Part shown: in pieces, positions 42,922-52,129 of the stretch
Layout: each line of letters opens with the position of its first letter
Position numbering within the stretch: position 1 is the stretch's first letter
Program-made: the position numbers and the translations under genes
Origin: an uncultured bacterium
GTDB lineage: Bacteria; Bacillota_I; Bacilli_A; RFN20; CAG-826
NCBI GenBank assembly: GCA_949299395.1
Contig: CASGAB010000001.1
Coordinates: forward strand, 91,502 to 155,501
Direction of reading: 5' to 3'
DNA length: 64,000 nucleotides
The notes under the pieces: model-generated
The model's database searches: none
Told to the model about the DNA's origin: nothing
The model's input: the letters and a program-made list of their open reading frames with translations, nothing else

Positions 42922-44160
42922 ATGAGTTTTTTAGAAAGAGAAGATAAAGAGATATTTGATTTAATTGAAAAAGAACATAATAGACAAAATGAACATATTG
43001 AATTAATTGCTAGTGAAAACTTTGTTTCTAAGGCAGTTTTAGAAGCACAAGGTTCAATTTTAACTAATAAATATGCTGAAGGATATCCATCAAAAAGATA
43101 TTATGGCGGATGTGAATTTATCGATGGTGTCGAAGATTTAGCTCGTGAAAGATTAAAAAAATTATTTAATGTTAAATATGTTAACGTTCAAGCTCATTCC
43201 GGAAGTAGTGCTAATATGGCTGCTATTAGAAGTTTAATTAATCATGGAGATAAAATTTTAGGTATGGGGTTAGACGCCGGAGGACATTTAACTCATGGTT
43301 ATAAATTATCTTTCTCTGGCCAAGATTATGAATCCTATACTTATGGCGTAAATATTGAAACCGGTTTAATTGATTATGAAGAAGTTAGAAGACTTGCTTT
43401 AGAAATTAAACCTCAACTCATTATTTGTGGAGCTAGTGCTTATCCTCGTGAAATAGATTTTAAGAAATTTAAAGAAATTGCTGATGAATGCGGTGCTTTT
43501 TTAATGGCTGATATTGCTCATATTGCCGGACTTATTGCAACAGGATTACATAATACCCCAGTTGGTTATGCTGATGTTATTACTTCAACAACTCATAAAA
43601 CTTTAAGAGGTCCAAGAGGCGGAATTATCATGACTAATGATGAAGAATTAGCTAAAAAGATTGATAAAACTCTTTTCCCAGGTTGTCAAGGTGGTCCACT
43701 TGAACACGTTATTGCTGCTAAAGCAGTTGCTTTTAAAGAAGACTTAGAACCTTCTTATAAAGTTTATATGGAAAATGTTCTTAAAAATTGTAAGGCTTTA
43801 GCCGATGAATTTATTAAACTTGGTTATAAAGTAATTAGTGGAGGAACCGATAATCACCTTCTTTTACTCGATGTTAAATCGACAAAAGGCGTTACTGGTA
43901 AAGAAGTAGAAGACCTTTTACAAAAAGTTAATATTACTGTTAACAAAAATTCAATTCCAGGAGACACTGAAAAACCTGCATATACTTCAGGAATTAGACT
44001 AGGAACACCAGCTATGACTACAAAAGGTTATACTGAAGAAGATTTTAGATTAGTTGCTCATATTATTAATGAAGCAATCGAACATAAAAATGACGAAGAA
44101 TATCTTACTTCTTTAAAAAATAAAGTTATCGAATTAAATAAAAAACATCTTACTTTTTAA
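42922..44160 (+). CDS. glyA: Serine hydroxymethyltransferase
   Basis: PLP-dependent enzyme that converts serine to glycine and charges tetrahydrofolate with a one-carbon unit. The 412-residue protein has [20 protein letters not shown], the PLP lysine in [17 protein letters not shown] and [12 protein letters not shown]. Length and motifs are standard. AGGAGAT precedes the ATG. It is followed by a GNAT gene five bases after its stop. Confidence 0.97.
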   Translation: MSFLEREDKEIFDLIEKEHNRQNEHIELIASENFVSKAVLEAQGSILTNKYAEGYPSKRYYGGCEFIDGVEDLARERLKKLFNVKYVNVQAHSGSSANMAAIRSLINHGDKILGMGLDAGGHLTHGYKLSFSGQDYESYTYGVNIETGLIDYEEVRRLALEIKPQLIICGASAYPREIDFKKFKEIADECGAFLMADIAHIAGLIATGLHNTPVGYADVITSTTHKTLRGPRGGIIMTNDEELAKKIDKTLFPGCQGGPLEHVIAAKAVAFKEDLEPSYKVYMENVLKNCKALADEFIKLGYKVISGGTDNHLLLLDVKSTKGVTGKEVEDLLQKVNITVNKNSIPGDTEKPAYTSGIRLGTPAMTTKGYTEEDFRLVAHIINEAIEHKNDEEYLTSLKNKVIELNKKHLTF

Positions 44161-44165
44161 TTAAA

Positions 44166-44657
44166 ATGGTTGATATTGGAAAAGCAACAATAGAAGAACT
44201 TGATGCTATTTTAAAAATTTATGAAATAGCTAGAGATTTTATGAAAAAAAGCGGTAACCCTAATCAATGGGGAGACACCGATCCAACAAAAGAAAGAATA
44301 ATAAATTATATAAATAGTGGTGATTTATATATCGGAATTAATGAAAATAACGATATTCTATTTTCTTTTGCACTTATTTTTGGAGAAGATCCAACATATA
44401 AATATATTGAAAACGGAAGTTGGTTTGATAACTCTCCTTATGCAACTATTCATTCTTTAGCAAGTGCTCAAAAAATCAAGAATGTTTTTGGCTATGTTTT
44501 AGCTTTTTCTCTTTCTAAAATTAATCATATAAGAATTGATACACACGAAGATAATCATGTTTTTCAACATATTTTAGCTAAATATAAGTTTAAAAAAAGT
44601 GGAGTCATTTACCTAAGTAATGGATCTCCACGAATCGCATTTGAGTTAACTATTTAA
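44166..44657 (+). CDS. GNAT-family acetyltransferase
   Basis: A 163-residue N-acetyltransferase fold protein. It begins VDIGKATIEELDAILKIYEI and contains NQWGDTDPTKE, then IHSLASAQKIKNVFGYVLAF where the acetyl-CoA loop should lie, and HIRIDTHEDNHVFQHILAKY. The R/Q-x-x-G-x-G/A motif is poorly conserved. It is translated straight after glyA with no Shine-Dalgarno of its own, so coupling is probable. The substrate is unknown. Confidence 0.8.
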   Translation: MVDIGKATIEELDAILKIYEIARDFMKKSGNPNQWGDTDPTKERIINYINSGDLYIGINENNDILFSFALIFGEDPTYKYIENGSWFDNSPYATIHSLASAQKIKNVFGYVLAFSLSKINHIRIDTHEDNHVFQHILAKYKFKKSGVIYLSNGSPRIAFELTI

Positions 44658-44669
44658 CTCTTCTATCTA

Positions 44670-45043
44670 TAGAAACTAAAAGAGTTCAGTTTACTTAATT
44701 CTCTACCACCTTACACATCATCGATAGTTTCTTTACACTACCTCATACATTAAGACTAGATTATCCTACCTTCCATACATTTTGGGGATTTCTTTTTTAT
44801 AATTCCTAATCACAAATTCTTCATTCTACACTTCTTATTACTTTGTCTTATATTATCTTTAAATAATAATTTTTAAACAAAGGATTCGTTTTCTTCATAG
44901 ATGTAATTGTTTAATTACCGTTTTCACTTTTCTATTATTCCAAGGTTTCTTTTTTCTTTAATTATTATTATGATCCACCTTGTATTTTATAGAAAATCTA
45001 TGAGTAGGAAGTTTAGGATATCGTTCCCTGAACTCTTTTATTG
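44670..45043 (-). ncRNA. Candidate structured noncoding RNA of about 370 nt, class not recognised
   Basis: The 527-base gap between GNAT and holB has no supported ORF on either strand and is clearly purine-rich on the minus strand. A sigma-A-type promoter would start transcription near 45042. The RNA opens at once with a helix whose other arm closes the 3' end: 45040-45028 pairs with 44689-44677, 13 bp. Inside, ATCCTA/TAGGAT and CTTCC/GGAAG form a second long-range helix. There are smaller ones: CATAGAT/ATCTATG, CAAGGT/ACCTTG, GTAATT/AATTAC, CTTTGT/ACAAAG and GGTAGT/ACTATC. I see no RNase P, 6S, SRP or tmRNA consensus. Confidence 0.65.
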
Positions 45044-45048
45044 ACCAT

Positions 45049-45077
45049 ATAGTAATAATAAAAAATATTTTTGACAA
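45049..45077 (-). promoter_or_regulatory. Promoter of the candidate ncRNA
   Basis: On the minus strand, TTGTCA (45077-45072) and TACTAT (45054-45049) are separated by exactly 17 bases. The predicted start is at about 45042, at the foot of the terminal helix. Confidence 0.65.
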
Positions 45078-45126
45078 GCGATTTTTTTAATATTTTTTTC
45101 AAAATTTACGATTTTTTTCGACTCTT

Positions 45127-45169
45127 TTACGAACGAAAGATTTTGGTATATAAAATTTTTCGTTCGTAA
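45127..45169. repeat. Large inverted repeat with ACGAACGAAA arms
   Basis: TTACGAACGAAAGATTTT (45127-45144) and AAAATTTTTCGTTCGTAA (45152-45169) form an 18-bp stem with one mismatch and a 7-base loop. It follows the holB stop by 16 bases on the minus strand and precedes the ncRNA promoter. It may terminate the dnaX-holB operon, although no long T-tract follows, or be an operator for the RNA promoter. Confidence 0.6.
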
Positions 45170-45184
45170 GTAATTGATTAAAAA

Positions 45185-46147
45185 TTAACTTGTTAAACTA
45201 TGTAACAAAAGTAGTTGAATATTAATATTTTTAGAAATTAAGTTCTCATCTTCTAAAATAATTTTAATAGTATTAGATAAATCAGAGGTATTTTTTAAAA
45301 TGATTTCAATTAGTCCTAAAAATGGTTTAAGAAAAATTTCTTTATCAACTTTTCTTTTAAAGGCTTCATTATAAAAACTGATCAATAAATCATAAAAAAG
45401 ATAAACTTTTTCCTTGCTATTTAAACTAGGAATGATATCTTTTTCAACAAAAAAGCGAGCGGTCTTTTTATTTGATAATCTTTTTATATATTCAATAACT
45501 AAATTTTTAACTAATTCAAAAGTTTCATTAGATAAATTAACTACGATTTCATCATAATCATTATATAAAGTGGAAAGAAGATAAAAATCTTCAGTTAAAA
45601 TGTTTTCATCCTTAGCTTTTTTAATAAATATTTCTTTATCAACATCTTTAAAACGAATAATTTCTACTCTAGAAAGAATAGTTGGTAAGATTTTATTTTC
45701 ATTTTCACTAGTAAAAATAGCGTAAGTATTTTCAGGTGGCTCTTCTAAAAATTTTAACAAGGCATTAGTACCTTGAAGTGATAAATATTCAATATTTTCG
45801 ATAATATAAACTTTAATTCCTCTTTTTTCACTTGCCGAACGAGAAAATAAATCTTCGATTTTTAAACGAATATCATCGATTTTTATTGAATCAAGACGGG
45901 CATCAAAAGATAAAAAATCACCATAGATTCCTTCATTAACTCTATTACAAGTATTACAAGAATCACAAGCAAAAATATCTTTTTCACATAACAATGATTT
46001 AGCTAAATATTTAGCATATGTTCCAAGTGAAGAGCCTTTTTTACCAACTAAAAGGTAGCCATGAAAAAATTTATTATTTTTTAAAGCGTTAAAAAATAGA
46101 TTATAGGCATTTGGTTGATATTTTTTTAACTTATCACTTACTTTCAT
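45185..46147 (-). CDS. holB: DNA polymerase III delta' subunit
   Basis: Part of the clamp loader. The 320-residue AAA+ protein has LVGKKGSSLGTYAKYLAKSL at the P-loop position (degenerate, as usual for delta'), a zinc cluster ACDSCNTCNRVNEG near residue 59, LKFLEEPPENTYAIFTSEN and the SRVE sensor region. The gene overlaps tmk by 14 bases and is last in the dnaX operon. Confidence 0.93.
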   Translation of the reverse strand: MKVSDKLKKYQPNAYNLFFNALKNNKFFHGYLLVGKKGSSLGTYAKYLAKSLLCEKDIFACDSCNTCNRVNEGIYGDFLSFDARLDSIKIDDIRLKIEDLFSRSASEKRGIKVYIIENIEYLSLQGTNALLKFLEEPPENTYAIFTSENENKILPTILSRVEIIRFKDVDKEIFIKKAKDENILTEDFYLLSTLYNDYDEIVVNLSNETFELVKNLVIEYIKRLSNKKTARFFVEKDIIPSLNSKEKVYLFYDLLISFYNEAFKRKVDKEIFLKPFLGLIEIILKNTSDLSNTIKIILEDENLISKNINIQLLLLHSLTS

Positions 46148-46760
46148 TTAATTTTTCTTTAATGATTTTTATAGCATCTTCTAAAACCTCATCAATTGTT
46201 TTAGAAGCATCGATAACTTTGATTCTTTCTGGATACTTTTTTGCTAAATCTAAGAAAGTTTGGCGAGTTGTATTATAAAAGGTGGAAGTTTCAAGATCTA
46301 AACGATTAACTTCGCGGTCTTTATTTTTATTAATTCTTTTTAAACCTTCTTCTGGATCCATATCAAAAAGAAGTGTTAAATCTGGTAAAAGATTATCAGT
46401 TGCAAATAAATTAACTTTATAAACTTCATCAACTCCAAGATGTTTTCCCCCGCCTTGATAAGCTAATGAAGAATCAATATATCTATCACATAAAACGATT
46501 TTATTTTCTTTTAATGCAGGAAGAATTTTTTCGATTAAATGTTGTCTTCTAGAAGCAGCAAAAAGAAGTGCTTCGGTATGATCATCTAAATTTGTATTAT
46601 TTTTATCTAAAAGAATTGCTCGAATATCTTCGGCAATTTTAACTCCGCCAGGTTCTCTAGTTAAAATGGTGTTAAATCCCATTTCTTTTAATTTTTCATC
46701 AACTAATTTTGCGATTGTTGATTTTCCTGATCCATCAATTCCTTCAAAAGTAATAAACAT
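46134..46760 (-). CDS. tmk: Thymidylate kinase
   Basis: Phosphorylates dTMP to dTDP. The 208-residue enzyme has FEGIDGSGKSTIAKLVDEKL at the P-loop, TREPGG, the DRYIDSSLAYQGGGK motif and a lid. Length is normal. The order dnaX-ybaB-recR-tmk-holB matches Bacillus and relatives. Confidence 0.96.
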   Translation of the reverse strand: MFITFEGIDGSGKSTIAKLVDEKLKEMGFNTILTREPGGVKIAEDIRAILLDKNNTNLDDHTEALLFAASRRQHLIEKILPALKENKIVLCDRYIDSSLAYQGGGKHLGVDEVYKVNLFATDNLLPDLTLLFDMDPEEGLKRINKNKDREVNRLDLETSTFYNTTRQTFLDLAKKYPERIKVIDASKTIDEVLEDAIKIIKEKLNESK

Positions 46761-46771
46761 ATTTTTCTTCC

Positions 46772-47368
46772 TTATTTTAAATCTGTACGATTTTCAATTG
46801 CTTTTAATAAAGTTAAATTATCGCTATATTCAATGTTACTGCCCATTGGAATTCCATGAGCTAAACGAGTAACTTTTACAGGATAATCTTCGTATATTTT
46901 TGCTAAATATAAAGCGGTAGTTTCGCCTTCTAATGTTGGGTTTGTAGCAATAATTAATTCTTTAATATTTTCTTTTTTAATTCGATAAGCTAATTCATCA
47001 ATTCTTAGATCTTTGATAGTTTTTCCTTTTGAAGAAGATATTTCACCATTTAAAACATGATAAATTCCTTTAAATGAATCCATTTTTTCGAAAGTTAAAA
47101 TATCTTTTGGAAAAGAAACAACAATACAGATGTCGTGAGATCTATCACTTGAGCAGTATGGGCAAGAATCGCTATCAATTAATGCGCCACAATTTTCACA
47201 TTGATGGATTTTTTCTTTGGCATTTTGAATTGTATTAATTAAAAAATCGACCTTATTATCATCCATTTCTAAAATAGCATATGCCATTCTTTCAGCAGTT
47301 TTTTCACCGATTGAAGGGAAAGATTTGAAGGCTTCGGTTAAATTAATTATTGATAAAAGTTCTTTCAT
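46772..47368 (-). CDS. recR: Recombination protein RecR
   Basis: RecR forms a clamp with RecO in RecA loading at gaps. The 198-residue protein has LTEAFKSFPSIGEKTAERMA (helix-hairpin-helix), the zinc finger CENCGALIDSDSCPYC near residue 57, the Toprim domain (CIVVSFPKDI) and ARLAHGIPMGSNIEYSD-like end (here TRLAHGIPMGSNIEYSDNLT). It is full length. Two bases separate it from the ybaB gene. Confidence 0.96.
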   Translation of the reverse strand: MKELLSIINLTEAFKSFPSIGEKTAERMAYAILEMDDNKVDFLINTIQNAKEKIHQCENCGALIDSDSCPYCSSDRSHDICIVVSFPKDILTFEKMDSFKGIYHVLNGEISSSKGKTIKDLRIDELAYRIKKENIKELIIATNPTLEGETTALYLAKIYEDYPVKVTRLAHGIPMGSNIEYSDNLTLLKAIENRTDLK

Positions 47369-47370
47369 TC

Positions 47371-47676
47371 TTAAAAGAACATTCCTCCAGGTTGTTGTTG
47401 GAATTTAGCAGCTAGTTCGTCTTCTTTAGCCATAATTTGTTCTTTTGCTTGGTTATAAGCAAGAGCAATTGCTTCTTGAACCATTTCTTTATCATCTTTA
47501 TTTAATGCATCTTCATCTAAAAAAGTAACTTTTTCTAAAGTAAAATCACCTTTTAAAGAAACTTCAACGATACCATTTGCTGTACCGGTAAAAATTGTTT
47601 CTTCTAAGATTTTGTGTTCTTTTTCGTATTCTCTTTGCATCTTTTTAACAGATTGAAGCATTTGTTGCATGTTCAT
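47371..47676 (-). CDS. YbaB/EbfC nucleoid-associated protein
   Basis: A 101-residue DNA-binding protein with a coiled N-terminus (starts MNMQQMLQSVKKMQREYEKE) and the family core TGTANGIVEVSLKGDF. It ends in a Gln/Pro/Gly-rich tail. It follows dnaX by 15 bases and precedes recR, the usual order. Confidence 0.93.
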   Translation of the reverse strand: MNMQQMLQSVKKMQREYEKEHKILEETIFTGTANGIVEVSLKGDFTLEKVTFLDEDALNKDDKEMVQEAIALAYNQAKEQIMAKEDELAAKFQQQPGGMFF

Positions 47677-47691
47677 AATAAATATTCTCCT

Positions 47692-49380
47692 TTATTTAAA
47701 ATTTATATCATTGATATTAAGATCTTTAGCTTTAGGAAGCTTTTTAACTTCATCTAAATTACGATAAAGTGTGATTAAATTTGCAGATTCAACTCTATCT
47801 AAAGCGTAAACTTTAATATTTTTACCAATAATCTTTGCTAAACATTCTTGGAATTTAGCTTGATTTTCTTTAATATTAACTAATTTTGCTCTGGTACTTA
47901 GGTTATAGGATAAGACCAAGATAGTATCAGTTAATAAATATGGAACGCCTTCTAAAAGTAAAGTGATAAAAGGTTCAAGTTTTGGATCTTTTTTAAATGG
48001 AATAAGTAGTTTCCATCTACTCATTAACTCTTTTTTAGCTTCTTTATTTGATAAAACAGTTAATTTAATTAAGTCGTCTTGATCAAGAAGATAAGATTCT
48101 CCATCTTTTGCAACATCAATTTTATTTCCAAAAACATCTTCTTTTCCTTCGTTAAATATTGGATCGAGTTTAGAAATAGATTTAATGATTGTAGTAGGAG
48201 TTGGATTTTTTTCTTCTTTTGGCTCTTCCTTAACCTTAACTTCTTTAATAATTTCTTTAACGATTACCTTTTCTTTAACAGGTTCTTCCTTCTTTTTTGA
48301 TTCTTCTTCAATAGTTTTATTAGAATCAATAAGTTTAATTAAATAAAGTTCGATTAAAAGGGGAGGGTTGTTTGTGATTTTTAACTCTTTTGTTAAATCT
48401 AAAAGAATATCAATCATTCTGGCGATTTCAGTATCGTTAAAATATTTATTAATTAAAGATAAATATAAATCTTCCTTTCCAGTGTTTACTTTTCTAGCAA
48501 TTAAAGCATCTTTTAAAAGCATTAATAAATCGTTAATAAAGCGAGATAAATCGACGTTTTTTGATACTAAATTATTAAAAGAAGAAACTAAATTTTGATA
48601 ATCTTTATTTTTAATTAATTCTAAAAGTGAGATCTTTTCTTTTTTAGTTGTTAAACCAAATAAAGATTCAATATCTTTAGCATGAATTGAAGTATCGCTA
48701 GTAAACGAAATTAGTTGATCTAAAATCGATAAAGCATCACGAGCCCCACCATTAGCAAGTTCAACAATTTCATCAATTGCTTCTTTTTCATATCCGATTC
48801 CTTCTTTTGTTGAAACATTAATTAAAAGAGCGGATAATTCTTCATCGCTTAATTTTTTAAATTCATATCTTTGGCATCTAGAAACAATAGTTGGTAAAAC
48901 TTTATAAAGTTCAGTTGTACAAAGAATAAAAACAACATAAGAAGGAGGCTCTTCTAAAGTCTTTAATAGTGCATTAAATGCGCTATTTGACATCATGTGA
49001 ACTTCGTCGATGATATAAACTTTATATCTAGATTTAGTTGGAGAATATTTAACTCTTTCGATTAAATTTCTAACTTCATCAACCCCACTATTACTAGCAG
49101 CATCGATTTCAATAACATCAGGAGAAGTTCCTTCACTAATTTCTTTACAGTTTGAACAATCATTACAAATGGAGCCAATTCCTTTTTCGCAGTTTAAAGC
49201 TTTAGCAAAAAGACGAGCAATCGAAGTTTTTCCGGTTCCTCTTGGTCCACTAAAAAGATATGCATGAGCAATTTTATTTTCTTTTAAAGCATTTTCTAAT
49301 GTTTTAACAATTGCTTTTTGTCCATAAACTTCCTCAAAAGAAGTTGAACGATATTTTCTATATAAAGCTAAATAAGACAT
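47692..49380 (-). CDS. dnaX: DNA polymerase III gamma/tau subunit
   Basis: Clamp-loader ATPase. The 562-residue protein starts YLALYRKYRSTSFEEVYGQ. It has the P-loop FSGPRGTGKTSIARLFAKAL, the zinc cluster CNDCSNCKEISEG, DEVHMMS and the SRC sensor, followed by a Lys/Glu-rich linker (about 355-395) and a tau-like C-terminal domain. No obvious slippery site for a gamma product was seen. First gene of the operon. No SRP RNA gene was found upstream, unlike in Bacillus. Confidence 0.95.
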   Translation of the reverse strand: MSYLALYRKYRSTSFEEVYGQKAIVKTLENALKENKIAHAYLFSGPRGTGKTSIARLFAKALNCEKGIGSICNDCSNCKEISEGTSPDVIEIDAASNSGVDEVRNLIERVKYSPTKSRYKVYIIDEVHMMSNSAFNALLKTLEEPPSYVVFILCTTELYKVLPTIVSRCQRYEFKKLSDEELSALLINVSTKEGIGYEKEAIDEIVELANGGARDALSILDQLISFTSDTSIHAKDIESLFGLTTKKEKISLLELIKNKDYQNLVSSFNNLVSKNVDLSRFINDLLMLLKDALIARKVNTGKEDLYLSLINKYFNDTEIARMIDILLDLTKELKITNNPPLLIELYLIKLIDSNKTIEEESKKKEEPVKEKVIVKEIIKEVKVKEEPKEEKNPTPTTIIKSISKLDPIFNEGKEDVFGNKIDVAKDGESYLLDQDDLIKLTVLSNKEAKKELMSRWKLLIPFKKDPKLEPFITLLLEGVPYLLTDTILVLSYNLSTRAKLVNIKENQAKFQECLAKIIGKNIKVYALDRVESANLITLYRNLDEVKKLPKAKDLNINDINFK

Positions 49381-49415
49381 AAATAATTTCTAGATAAAAT
49401 TATAACTTATTTACT

Positions 49416-49435
49416 CTTAAATATTAATATTTAAG
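49416..49435. repeat. Perfect 20-bp palindrome in the dnaX/prfA divergent gap
   Basis: CTTAAATATT followed by its reverse complement AATATTTAAG lies in the 217-base gap. A TATAAT for prfA occurs about 40 bases further on. It may be an operator for dnaX. AT-rich palindromes also arise by chance. Confidence 0.35.
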
Positions 49436-49597
49436 ATTTCATAAATATTTATTTATTAAATGATATTTAATATAATAAAGCGCATGGAAAAATTAGGCTT
49501 ATTTTTTATTCATTTTGAACTATTTAAGACTACTTTAAAACGCATATAGCGTTAGTTTATTTATGATTAAAAAATGTTTTAAAGGAGGATTAAAAAT

Positions 49598-50680
49598 ATG
49601 ATGGAAAAAAATATGTATGATAGATTAAAGGTTAGTGAAGCAAGAATTAAAGAAATCGACGAACTTTTATTAAAAGAAGAAACTTCTAAAGATATGAAAC
49701 TTTTTAAATCATTATCTAAAGAAAGAAGTAACCTTGAACCAATAGTTGAAAAATTTAATGAATATTTAGTCGCTGAATCAAATAAAAACGATGCTTTAGT
49801 TATGGCTAATGATAGCGATCCAGAAATTGCTATGATGGCTAAAGAAGAAATTAAAGAAAATGATGAAAAAATGGATAAAATTGTCGAAGAATTACGTATT
49901 CTTCTTATCCCTAAAGATCCTAATGATGGAAAAGATATTATCTTTGAAATCAAAGGTGCAGTTGGTGGAGATGAAGCTAATATTTTTGCCGGCGATCTTT
50001 TTAGAATGTATACAAGATATTGCGATAAAGAAGGTTATAAAATAAAAATCTTAGATGAAAATCCATGTGGAGTTGGCGGATATTCTTATGTATCTTTTGT
50101 TGTTAGCGGAGATGATGCTTATTCGCATTTAAAATTTGAAAGCGGTGTTCATAGAGTTCAAAGAGTTCCTAAGACTGAAGCAAGTGGAAGAATTCATACT
50201 TCAACCGCAACAGTTGTTGTTATGCCTCAAGTCGAAGTTAATGAAGTTAATATTAGAACTGAAGATTTAAGAGTTGATAGATATCGTTCTCAAGGTGCTG
50301 GCGGACAAAACGTTAATAAAACTGAATCTGCTGTTAGAATTACTCACCTTCCAACCGGAATTGTCGTTTCATGTCAAACTGAAAAATCTCAAATTCAAAA
50401 CCATGAAATTTGTATGCAAATGTTAGCTTCAAAACTTGCTCAACTTGAAGAAGAAAAGAAAGAAAAAGCCGAAGCTTCATTCCGTTCAAAAATCGGAAGT
50501 GGTGATAGAAACGAAAAAATTAGAACTTATAACTATCCTCAAAATAGAGTTACCGATCATAGAATTGGTTTTACTATTCAACAACTTGATAGAGTTATGG
50601 AAGGCGAACTCGATTCTATAATCGAAGCTTTAATGAATTTTGAACAAGAACAACTTATTAAAGGTAACAAAATTGACTAA
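49598..50680 (+). CDS. prfA: Peptide chain release factor 1
   Basis: Terminates at UAA and UAG. The 360-residue protein has RVPKTEASGRIHTSTATV (PxT anticodon-like motif) and GAGGQNVNKTESAVRITHLP with the GGQ loop. AAAGGAGG precedes the start. Two ATGs in tandem follow it. It overlaps prmC, which encodes the methyltransferase that modifies its GGQ glutamine. Confidence 0.96.
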   Translation: MMEKNMYDRLKVSEARIKEIDELLLKEETSKDMKLFKSLSKERSNLEPIVEKFNEYLVAESNKNDALVMANDSDPEIAMMAKEEIKENDEKMDKIVEELRILLIPKDPNDGKDIIFEIKGAVGGDEANIFAGDLFRMYTRYCDKEGYKIKILDENPCGVGGYSYVSFVVSGDDAYSHLKFESGVHRVQRVPKTEASGRIHTSTATVVVMPQVEVNEVNIRTEDLRVDRYRSQGAGGQNVNKTESAVRITHLPTGIVVSCQTEKSQIQNHEICMQMLASKLAQLEEEKKEKAEASFRSKIGSGDRNEKIRTYNYPQNRVTDHRIGFTIQQLDRVMEGELDSIIEALMNFEQEQLIKGNKID

Positions 50681-51530
50681 TCGAGAAGTATATTTAACAT
50701 ATAAAGAAAAAGGTAATAAAGAATACATTAATTCAACCGTTCTTAATGCATTACTTTTAGAAGTTAATGGTTTTAGAAACTTCAGTGAATTAATTTTAAA
50801 TTTCGATAAAGAAATTAAGGATTTTGATAAATTCCTTAATCTTTTTAATGAAGTTAATGATGGTTACCCTTTAGCTTATGCTTTAGGAAAAGCCAACTTC
50901 ATTGATTTAGAAGTGAAGGTTAATCAGCATACATTGATTCCTCGTCCAGAAACAGAAGAACTTGTTATGAGGGCTTGCAATTATGTTCGTAAATTTGGTG
51001 TACCACGTGGAAATATTTATGACTGTTGTACTGGAAGTGGTGTTATTGCTTTAGGGATGAAAAAATATTTTCCTGATTCAAAGGTATATGCAAGTGATAT
51101 TTCTCACGAAGCATTACAAGTTGCTAAAGAAAATAGCAAAAATTTAAATCTTGAAGTTAATTTTTTCGAAGGAAATAAATGTGAACCAATTATCGAAAAT
51201 GACTTAATGATGGATATTTTCTTATCAAATCCTCCATATGTTGAACACTATGAAGAAATTGATGAAAATGTAAAAAAATATGAGCCAATTGATGCAATTT
51301 ATATCGAAAATGGATATGAATTCTATGAATATTTCTTTATGAATCATAAAAAATTTATGAAAGACCAATTTATGATGGGCTTTGAAATTAATTATGATCA
51401 AGAACAAAAATTAATTGATCTTGTTGAAAAATATTTTGATGTTGACCATACAACTTATTCTTTTAGTAAAGATTTTTATGGTAAAACAAGATTCTTATTT
51501 ATTTTTGGCGGAGTAGTTGTTGAAGAATGA
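50673..51530 (+). CDS. prmC: Release-factor glutamine methyltransferase
   Basis: PrmC methylates the GGQ Gln of RF1 and RF2. The protein of about 286 residues has the SAM site IYDCCTGSGVIALGMKKYF and the catalytic NPPY in FLSNPPYVEHYEE. The start is uncertain. I prefer TTG at 50673, after AAAGG and overlapping the prfA stop; a longer frame opens at TTG 50640. It ends in TGA, overlapping the next ATG as ATGA. Confidence 0.88.
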   Translation: MTNREVYLTYKEKGNKEYINSTVLNALLLEVNGFRNFSELILNFDKEIKDFDKFLNLFNEVNDGYPLAYALGKANFIDLEVKVNQHTLIPRPETEELVMRACNYVRKFGVPRGNIYDCCTGSGVIALGMKKYFPDSKVYASDISHEALQVAKENSKNLNLEVNFFEGNKCEPIIENDLMMDIFLSNPPYVEHYEEIDENVKKYEPIDAIYIENGYEFYEYFFMNHKKFMKDQFMMGFEINYDQEQKLIDLVEKYFDVDHTTYSFSKDFYGKTRFLFIFGGVVVEE

Positions 51531-52129
51531 TTTTTTTAACCGAAAAAGACATAGATCAAGCTGTCGAGTTATTTAAAAAGGGCGAAATTATCGCTTTTCC
51601 TACTGAAACTGTTTTTGGTTTAGGTGTTCTTTCAACAAAGAAAGAATATTTTGATGAACTTGTTCGAGTTAAACAAAGGGATCCAAATAAACCGTTTACT
51701 TTAATGATTTCTTCATTAACTCAAGTTGAAAATATTTTAGATGTTTCGATTGTTGCAAAGAAAATTCTTGATAAATTTTCTCCGGGTCCTTTAACAGTTA
51801 TTTTAAAAGCTAAAGAAAATATTCCTTCATATTTAGATTTAGGAACAGGTTTTGTTGGAATTAGAATTCCTGATTCAAAGTTTATTTTGAGTGTTTTAGA
51901 AAAACTTAATAAACCTTTATTAGTTCCAAGTGCAAATCCTGCAAATTTAGAACCTGCTAAAAATGATGTAGAAGCCTATAATTATTTTAAAGACGAAATA
52001 AGTGCGATAGTTAAGGGAAATTCTACAAGTAACATTCCTTCTACAGTTATTAAAATTGATGGTGAAAATGTTACAATGTTAAGAGAAGGTAGTTTAAAAC
52101 TCGAGGCAATATTGGAGGCTATAAAATGA
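51527..52129 (+). CDS. tsaC: L-threonylcarbamoyladenylate synthase
   Basis: Makes TC-AMP for the t6A37 modification of tRNAs decoding ANN codons. The 200-residue SUA5/YrdC domain has FKKGEIIAFPTETVFGLGVL, KQRDPNKPFTLMIS and the SANPANLEPAK motif. It has no Sua5 C-terminal extension, so it is the TsaC (YwlC-short) type. It overlaps prmC and rpiB by four bases each. Confidence 0.93.
   Translation: MIFLTEKDIDQAVELFKKGEIIAFPTETVFGLGVLSTKKEYFDELVRVKQRDPNKPFTLMISSLTQVENILDVSIVAKKILDKFSPGPLTVILKAKENIPSYLDLGTGFVGIRIPDSKFILSVLEKLNKPLLVPSANPANLEPAKNDVEAYNYFKDEISAIVKGNSTSNIPSTVIKIDGENVTMLREGSLKLEAILEAIK

Noticed and set aside
44658..45184. RNase P RNA, 6S RNA or SRP RNA in the GNAT-holB gap
   Set aside because: I looked for the RNase P core (GAGGAAAGTCC and the ACAGAA region), the SRP GGAAGCAG tetraloop-type motif and a 6S-like long hairpin with one central bubble. 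None is present on either strand, so I left the RNA unclassified.
49381..49597. SRP RNA gene upstream of dnaX, as in Bacillus
   Set aside because: The 217-base gap is AT-rich and holds only a palindrome and a prfA promoter; no SRP RNA domain IV motif was seen.
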